Assembly (NCBI RefSeq): GCF_002117485.1
Contig: NZ_CP021030.1
Coordinates: 1,863,001-1,927,000, forward strand
Direction: 5' to 3'
DNA: 64,000 nt
Source of the DNA: Rhizobium sp. NXC14
GTDB taxonomy: Bacteria; Pseudomonadota; Alphaproteobacteria; Rhizobiales; Rhizobiaceae
In this document: in pieces, positions 60,341-64,000 of the stretch
Position numbering within the stretch: the first letter of the stretch is position 1
Layout: the number at the start of each line of letters is the position of its first letter
Position numbers and translations under genes: made by a program
The notes under the pieces: model-generated
Told to the model about the DNA's origin: nothing
What the model saw: the letters and a program-made list of their open reading frames with translations, nothing else
The model's database searches: none

Positions 60341-60673
60341 ATGAAGATGCTTTTTTCCTCGCTTGCAGCCATTGTCTTGTCTGCATCTTTCGCGCTGCCG
60401 CTTAACGCCGCGCCGATTGTCGTGTCGAAAGCGGTAGCTATACACACCGCCGACGTCGAGCAGGTCAAACACCGTCACCACGGTAATGGACATGCGTATG
60501 GCCACTGGAAGAAACACCGGTACGCTTACCGCGACTGCCGGTATTACGGCTCGTGCTATCGTCCGCGTTATTACGGCTACCGCGACTATCACGGCTATCG
60601 CGACTATTACGGCTATCGCGACGATTACCCCTATCGCCGTCGGTCAGGTGTGACCGTGTATTTTGACTTTTAG
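60341..60673 (+). CDS. Exported Tyr/Arg/His-rich repeat protein
   Basis: A 110-residue protein with a signal peptide (LFSSLAAIVLSASFALPLNA). The mature part is rich in His, Tyr, Arg and Asp, with a repeated YGYRD/YHGYRD motif in the last third (from about residue 73). Two cysteines sit in DCRYYGSCYRP. Histidine and tyrosine clusters suggest metal or surface binding, but no family function is known. AAAGGA precedes ATG. Confidence 0.78.
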   Translation: MKMLFSSLAAIVLSASFALPLNAAPIVVSKAVAIHTADVEQVKHRHHGNGHAYGHWKKHRYAYRDCRYYGSCYRPRYYGYRDYHGYRDYYGYRDDYPYRRRSGVTVYFDF

Positions 60674-61138
60674 TCGGCAGCACTAACGGCAACTGCCCTC
60701 GGCATGAAAACATGCAGTAGGGTGACCTGCGCCGATACCTGTCTGGATCTGCCCAGCTGCGGTGCGAGGGAGTGAAGGTCTCGGACAGGGAAGGCAGCTA
60801 TCAGCAGTAGCCACTGAACTGTCGCAAAAGAGAAGGATCGGGCGAATGCCAGCGCCGACCCTTCTTTTGCATTAGCACGGCGCCAGTACATCCGAATCCA
60901 CGCGCCTTGGGAACTTTCGCAAGGTTCAGGCGGGTGCGGATTTAGGACTAGGCTAGAGGAGTGCCTTGCCGCCTACGGTCGGTGTGCCGCCAACGGCGGA
61001 ATTAACGTTGGGATAAATCAGTGACAGAAAAATTATAGCCTAGGCGACGGCAACATATGACTTCAAAATTGGGGGAAAGCGGGGAAGTAAGTGCCTGCCT
61101 TCGGATTGCTCAACAAAACAGGCACTTATTTCTAGAAT
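60674..61138. other. Gene-free region of about 465 bp with one strong hairpin
   Basis: No gene is supported. At 60824-60870 a long imperfect hairpin (GCAAAA, GAAGG and TCGG pairing with CCGA, CCTTC and TTTTGC) has a two-base bulge and one mismatch. It could terminate transcription from the exported protein gene 150 bases upstream or end a small RNA. The rest of the region shows nothing I can name. Confidence 0.4.
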
Positions 61139-61213
61139 TGGCTCCCCGGGCCGGATTCGAACCGGCGACCTGTCGATTAACAGTCGAATGCTCTACCGCT
61201 GAGCTACCAGGGA
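61139..61213 (-). tRNA. tRNA-Asn (anticodon GUU)
   Basis: On the minus strand TCCCTGG (61213-61207) pairs with CCGGGGA with one G-U, followed by discriminator G and an encoded CCA (61141-61139). The anticodon loop reads CTGTTAA, giving GTT. D-arm GCTCAGCGGTAGAGC and T-arm GGTTCGAATCC are normal. Confidence 0.97.
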
Positions 61214-61330
61214 TCACTGCTTGGCGCGGTGTGAGTGGGCTAATACAAATGCTTGCCCGATTTGCCAAGCAGTTTTTTCAAAAAAATGAAATGAACTTGT
61301 ATTTGGACAGTCTGCGCCCATCTCTGAGAA

Positions 61331-61648
61331 ATGACAAATAGGAATGATCGCCAAGAGACAACGGGCAGCGAAAAGCGCAGAAGGCGGGCAGGGCGCTTCG
61401 GTATCGACCACGTAAACCACAGGCTTATGCTCGGCTCCTTCAGCATTGGCATGCCGCACTCACGCATCGGACGGATGGCAATCGGTGCGGCCCTCGTTTT
61501 CTGTGGATTGCTGGGCTTCCTGCCGGTCCTCGGCTTCTGGATGCTGCCCCTCGGCCTCCTGGTGCTTTCGCATGATCTTTCCATCGCCCGCCGGCTTCGG
61601 CGCCGGCTGGCAGTCTGGTGGCACAGGCGGCGAACGCCGGCCGGCTAA
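61331..61648 (+). CDS. Small membrane protein with basic ends
   Basis: A 105-residue protein. A basic N-terminal stretch (EKRRRRAGRFG) precedes a hydrophobic hairpin near residues 47-80 (IGAALVFCGLLGFLPVLGFWMLPLGLLVL), and a basic C-terminal end (RRLRRRLAVWWHRRR) follows. The arrangement resembles the PGPGW-type membrane proteins (FLPxLGFWMLPLGLLVLS), and I take it as that kind. Function unknown. Confidence 0.72.
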   Translation: MTNRNDRQETTGSEKRRRRAGRFGIDHVNHRLMLGSFSIGMPHSRIGRMAIGAALVFCGLLGFLPVLGFWMLPLGLLVLSHDLSIARRLRRRLAVWWHRRRTPAG

Positions 61649-61742
61649 CGGCGGTCGCGGGAGACGCCCTGCGGAACGTGGATCGTTTTCGGCCTTGGTG
61701 GTTTATGGAGCTGAAACGCACCACGACAATCCGGGTGAGGAT

Positions 61743-62030
61743 ATGAAGCCATTTTTTATTGCAGTTTTCTCCGTAGCGGCGATGGTCTCAGCCACATCAG
61801 CCGAGGCCCAGGCCGTCGACAGCCGAGGTTTTGACGCGAGCGGTATCTGCCGCCGCCCCGAAGGGTGCGTCGTCGATCAAGGCGAAGGCTGGTATAACGG
61901 GCCTCGCAACTATCGCAATTTTAACGGCCGTAATGAGCGCGACGGCAGGAACGACCGCGGTCGGGACGATCGCCGCTACCGCTCCCAGAACAGGACCTCG
62001 CTTGAGAGCGTCGGCATCATCGTCTGCTGA
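61743..62030 (+). CDS. Small exported Asn/Arg/Asp-rich protein
   Basis: A 95-residue protein with a signal peptide (FFIAVFSVAAMVSATSAEA). The mature part contains SGICRRPEGCVV (a possible disulfide) and a strongly charged NGRNERDGRND stretch, ending ESVGIIVC. GAGG lies a few bases before ATG. It follows the membrane-protein gene by 94 bp. No family is recognised. Confidence 0.65.
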   Translation: MKPFFIAVFSVAAMVSATSAEAQAVDSRGFDASGICRRPEGCVVDQGEGWYNGPRNYRNFNGRNERDGRNDRGRDDRRYRSQNRTSLESVGIIVC

Positions 62031-62083
62031 TCACAGGGGCCCGCCGTCGAGTTCGAGCTGCATGGATCCGGATGATTGCGATT

Positions 62084-62422
62084 CTAATTCGATCTCAGTT
62101 CGCTTTCCTCGAAAATCCCGCCATGGCCCGGATCCAGCTCGGTTGCCATCAACACACTGCAGGCGGCAAGAAGCAGAACGAGCTTCAGTCCGTGGACGAC
62201 CATCGAGACCGGTTGTCGACGGGCCGGTGAGACGCGCGATGGCGCGATATAATACCGGTAATAGAAGTGCGGATCGTTCGTTTCCAGAAGGTTCTGGTAG
62301 ACATGTGGCGGAATATTCGCATGTTTCACCGGCGCGGAACCGGCGAACTTTACGTGGAGATCCCGGGTCTCGGCATCATATGCCGCACGTCCCTGCCTTT
62401 CTTTGAGGGCAGCCCATTCCAT
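62084..62422 (-). CDS. KTSC-domain protein with a C-terminal membrane segment
   Basis: About 112 residues. The middle part matches a KTSC domain: VKFAGSAPVKHANIPPHVYQNLLETNDPHFYYRYYI near residues 25-60. A hydrophobic stretch follows near 75-90 (LKLVLLLAACSVLMA). KTSC domains are linked to nucleotide or nucleic-acid handling in phages and bacteria, with unclear function. The start could also be 62443, seven codons earlier. Confidence 0.6.
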   Translation of the reverse strand: MEWAALKERQGRAAYDAETRDLHVKFAGSAPVKHANIPPHVYQNLLETNDPHFYYRYYIAPSRVSPARRQPVSMVVHGLKLVLLLAACSVLMATELDPGHGGIFEESELRSN

Positions 62423-62535
62423 CGCAGCTCCTATCCCTCCCACGGCGATAAGATGGCGGGCAGGCGCTCTAAGTCAAGTTGGGAATTTGTCCAAAATGCC
62501 GCCGGTGGTTTTTCATGTCCCGAGTGGCAGGCAAT

Positions 62536-62799
62536 TCACCAGGATCGGCCGGCGTCGAAATCTTCGCACTCTTCCTCTGTCATCTGGCGGTGAACAAACT
62601 TGCCGTCGACGACCTTGCGCATCACGTGGCCGGTGATCGGCATCTTCGTGTTGATGTCGGTGACAGTATCGGTAACGAGGGCATAGCCCCACTCGTCTTC
62701 CTTGCCTCCGTTCACATAGATCCTCGAGAGGCGCTTGAGCGTGGCAAGCAGTGAAAAAAAGATGTCTTTGGCAGTCCCGCCGAATGTCGCGTCGTGCAT
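62536..62799 (-). CDS. Small conserved protein, 87 residues
   Basis: A soluble protein of 87 residues with GGGGAGAA before ATG 62799. DTVTDINTKMPITGHVMRKVVDGKFVHRQMTEEECEDFDAGRSW is its C-terminal half and reads like a small beta-rich domain. I do not recognise the family. It stands alone between the KTSC gene and a gene-free region upstream. Confidence 0.6.
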   Translation of the reverse strand: MHDATFGGTAKDIFFSLLATLKRLSRIYVNGGKEDEWGYALVTDTVTDINTKMPITGHVMRKVVDGKFVHRQMTEEECEDFDAGRSW

Positions 62800-63067
62800 G
62801 ATTTCTCCCCAGAAAATGGGGATCAACCAAATCGGTTCGCATTGCAATCGTAACTATTTGGGGTGATGCCGAAGGGCTGGACTTTTGTTGGTATGTAGTT
62901 AACCCACTATCATCATCCAAGCGTGGAGCGGGTCACGCAGGATTTTCCGCCAACGCTATCTGGAATGAAAAAAGGATCCCATTCAGAATGAAAGGTCTTG
63001 CGCTCATTCTAGAGCTGGTCTAAATCGCGGCCACCACACGATATTTTTCGATGTCGGTCACAGGTGA
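62800..63067. other. Spacer of 268 bp before tRNA-Cys
   Basis: No supported gene. It holds the promoter for the 87-residue protein on the left. CATTC repeats near 62965-63010 (GGAATGAAAAAAGG, TTCAGAATGAAAGG) are short and probably chance. Confidence 0.35.
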
Positions 63068-63141
63068 GGCCTCGTGGCGGAGTGGTGACGCAGAGGACTG
63101 CAAATCCTTGTACCCCGGTTCAATTCCGGGCGAGGCCTCCA
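63068..63141 (+). tRNA. tRNA-Cys (anticodon GCA)
   Basis: GGCCTCG (63068-63074) pairs with CGAGGCC (63131-63137), followed by discriminator T and an encoded CCA. The anticodon loop CTGCAAA gives GCA. D-arm and GGTTCAATTCC T-arm are present. Confidence 0.97.
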
Positions 63142-63306
63142 ATTTCTCCTCAGCGCTGTAAAGGGTTGTGGAACCTCGCTGATTTCGAGGTGATCGCTCG
63201 GCCGCACGCTGATTTACGGTCAAGCGCACCCAAGCCGCGTCCCCGCCTCGGATGGTCGCGGGCTCCAGGCAAGCTGCGCCGGAGTGTGCCTCGGCGCTCG
63301 ATCTCC

Positions 63307-63408
63307 TCAGGTCGTCTCACCGTCCAGCAGCCCGCAGCAAAAGATGCCGACGAGAGCTGCGACGATAAGAAAATCGAACAGCGTGAAATATTCGAAAATC
63401 GCAGACAT
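63307..63408 (-). CDS. Very small membrane protein, 33 residues
   Basis: ATG 63408 is preceded by AGGAGGA with an eight-base gap, a strong ribosome site. The protein (starting MSAIFEYFTLFDF) has one hydrophobic segment (FLIVAALVGIFCCGLLDG) with two adjacent cysteines. I do not recognise the family. It lies between tRNA-Cys and the divergent pcm gene. Confidence 0.6.
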   Translation of the reverse strand: MSAIFEYFTLFDFLIVAALVGIFCCGLLDGETT

Positions 63409-63614
63409 TGGCCTGCTCCTCCTATTCACTCCGCTGCACATTATAACATGAGGGGGAGGGCATATCACGCTTGCGTTGCAGCGCCCTGCCTCCTGTGGCG
63501 AGAAAGAGCCGCCTGGCGGATTCTTTTCGCCGACCGTTGCCAAGTCTTGAAAGCATCCGTGGCGGAGATTAAGAGACGAGGGACAGGAACCGCTTTCAAG
63601 AGCGAGAGGACATG

Positions 63615-64000
63615 ATGGATTTCGAAGCAGCGCGCGCAAAGATGGTCGACACCCAAATCCGCACGACGGATGTTACCTCGCATTCCGTGCTGACGGCCTT
63701 TCTCACCGTGCCGCGCGAGGCTTTCGTGCCGGAGAAATCAAAGCTGCTGGCCTATATCGACAACGACGTCGAAATATCACCCGCCGCGCCGGGCAAGCCG
63801 GCCCGCTTCCTGATGGAGGCCTCGCCGCTTGCCAAGCTGCTGCAGCTGGCCGCCATCGGCAAAGACGATTTCGTGCTCGAGGTCGGGTGCGGCACGGGAT
63901 ATACAACGGCGCTGCTGTCGATCATCGCCGGCTCGGTCATTGCCCTTGAATGCGACGAGGCGCTGGCTGCCGAAGCGAAGGCAAACCTTGCCGGCTATGG
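63615..64000 (+). CDS. pcm: Protein-L-isoaspartate O-methyltransferase (3' end outside window)
   Basis: The first 128 codons of an AdoMet-dependent methyltransferase that repairs isoaspartyl residues. MVDTQIRTTDVTSHSVLTAF and VPREAFVP near the start are the family N-terminus, and LEVGCGTGYTTALLS at about residues 93-107 is the AdoMet-binding glycine loop. AGAGGA lies four bases before ATG 63615; ATG 63612 is too close to it. The frame is open to the window edge. In rhizobia this gene often precedes tolC; that cannot be checked here. Confidence 0.9.
   Translation, partial: MDFEAARAKMVDTQIRTTDVTSHSVLTAFLTVPREAFVPEKSKLLAYIDNDVEISPAAPGKPARFLMEASPLAKLLQLAAIGKDDFVLEVGCGTGYTTALLSIIAGSVIALECDEALAAEAKANLAGY

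Noticed and set aside
60670..60891. A 73-codon minus-strand frame after the Tyr-rich protein gene
   Set aside because: No ribosome site, no family, and it overlaps the strong hairpin at 60824-60870.
1..64000. CRISPR array, insertion sequence, prophage or integrative element
   Set aside because: No spaced repeat array, transposase, integrase or phage gene was seen; the three tRNA genes have no integrase beside them and no duplicated 3' end.

Overview
The window is high-GC chromosomal DNA from an alphaproteobacterium of the Rhizobiaceae, most likely the Rhizobium leguminosarum/etli group. The case rests on a class II (B12-dependent) ribonucleotide reductase, a NasS/NasT-controlled nitrate assimilation operon, many small rhizobial protein families (DUF6074, KTSC, CsbD, short membrane and secreted proteins) and the overall codon style. 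I see no transposase, prophage, integrase, CRISPR array or replication origin. Most of the window reads as core chromosome with a few decayed genes.

Layout. 1-3597: tyrosine catabolism operon hpd (partial)-hmgA-fahA-maiA. 3601-7678: PAS/MEKHLA protein, exported ClpP-like protein, patatin and SixA-like phosphatase. 7679-11811: candidate small RNA, then nrdJ with an NrdR box upstream. 12437-14867: gpt, a tandem UspA protein and a CinA-type molybdopterin-binding protein. 15146-20115: wrbA, tRNA-Leu(UAA) followed by a palindromic element, a 43-aa membrane protein, vanZ-like, ilvA, hlyU-like and a membrane diguanylate cyclase. 20341-23565: a frameshifted SDR gene divergent from a TetR gene, then azoR divergent from a LysR gene. 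23605-29758: cpdB, PilZ, EamA exporter, Lrp/AsnC divergent from ald, and DUF1203. 29990-33222: cysteine/sulfur operon cysK-alaX-sseA-GNAT. 33461-35731: relic of a ChrR-type anti-sigma gene, an SDR and a HAD phosphatase. 35763-44872: nitrate/nitrite assimilation (nasT-nasS, leader RNA, narK-nirB-nirD-nasA). 44954-50903: LacI regulator divergent from a four-gene CUT2-type sugar ABC transporter with paired operators. 51228-55820: 1-Cys peroxiredoxin, lytic transglycosylase, epimerase-like protein, glycerate 2-kinase and DUF6074. 55970-63408: a run of small membrane, exported and stress genes with EcfG-type promoter matches, interrupted by tRNA-Asn(GUU) and tRNA-Cys(GCA). 63615-64000: start of pcm.

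The best regulatory circuit is nitrate assimilation. NasS, a cytosolic NrtA-like protein without a signal peptide, and NasT, an ANTAR-domain response regulator, are encoded directly upstream of a leader RNA. The leader carries a hexaloop hairpin with A at position 1 and G at position 4, followed by a strong intrinsic terminator just before narK. This is the arrangement expected for nitrate-relieved antitermination. Other sequence-level signals are an NrdR box upstream of nrdJ, a perfect 16-bp LacI palindrome next to a half-degenerate copy, a perfect GGAAC-N16-CGTT promoter upstream of csbD, a possible anti-Shine-Dalgarno small RNA downstream of nrdJ, two apparent frameshifts (SDR at about 21032, zinc-ribbon gene at about 58139) and the ChrR relic. 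I did not find a convincing wholly new multi-gene system; the new-looking items are RNA elements, small proteins and decayed genes.
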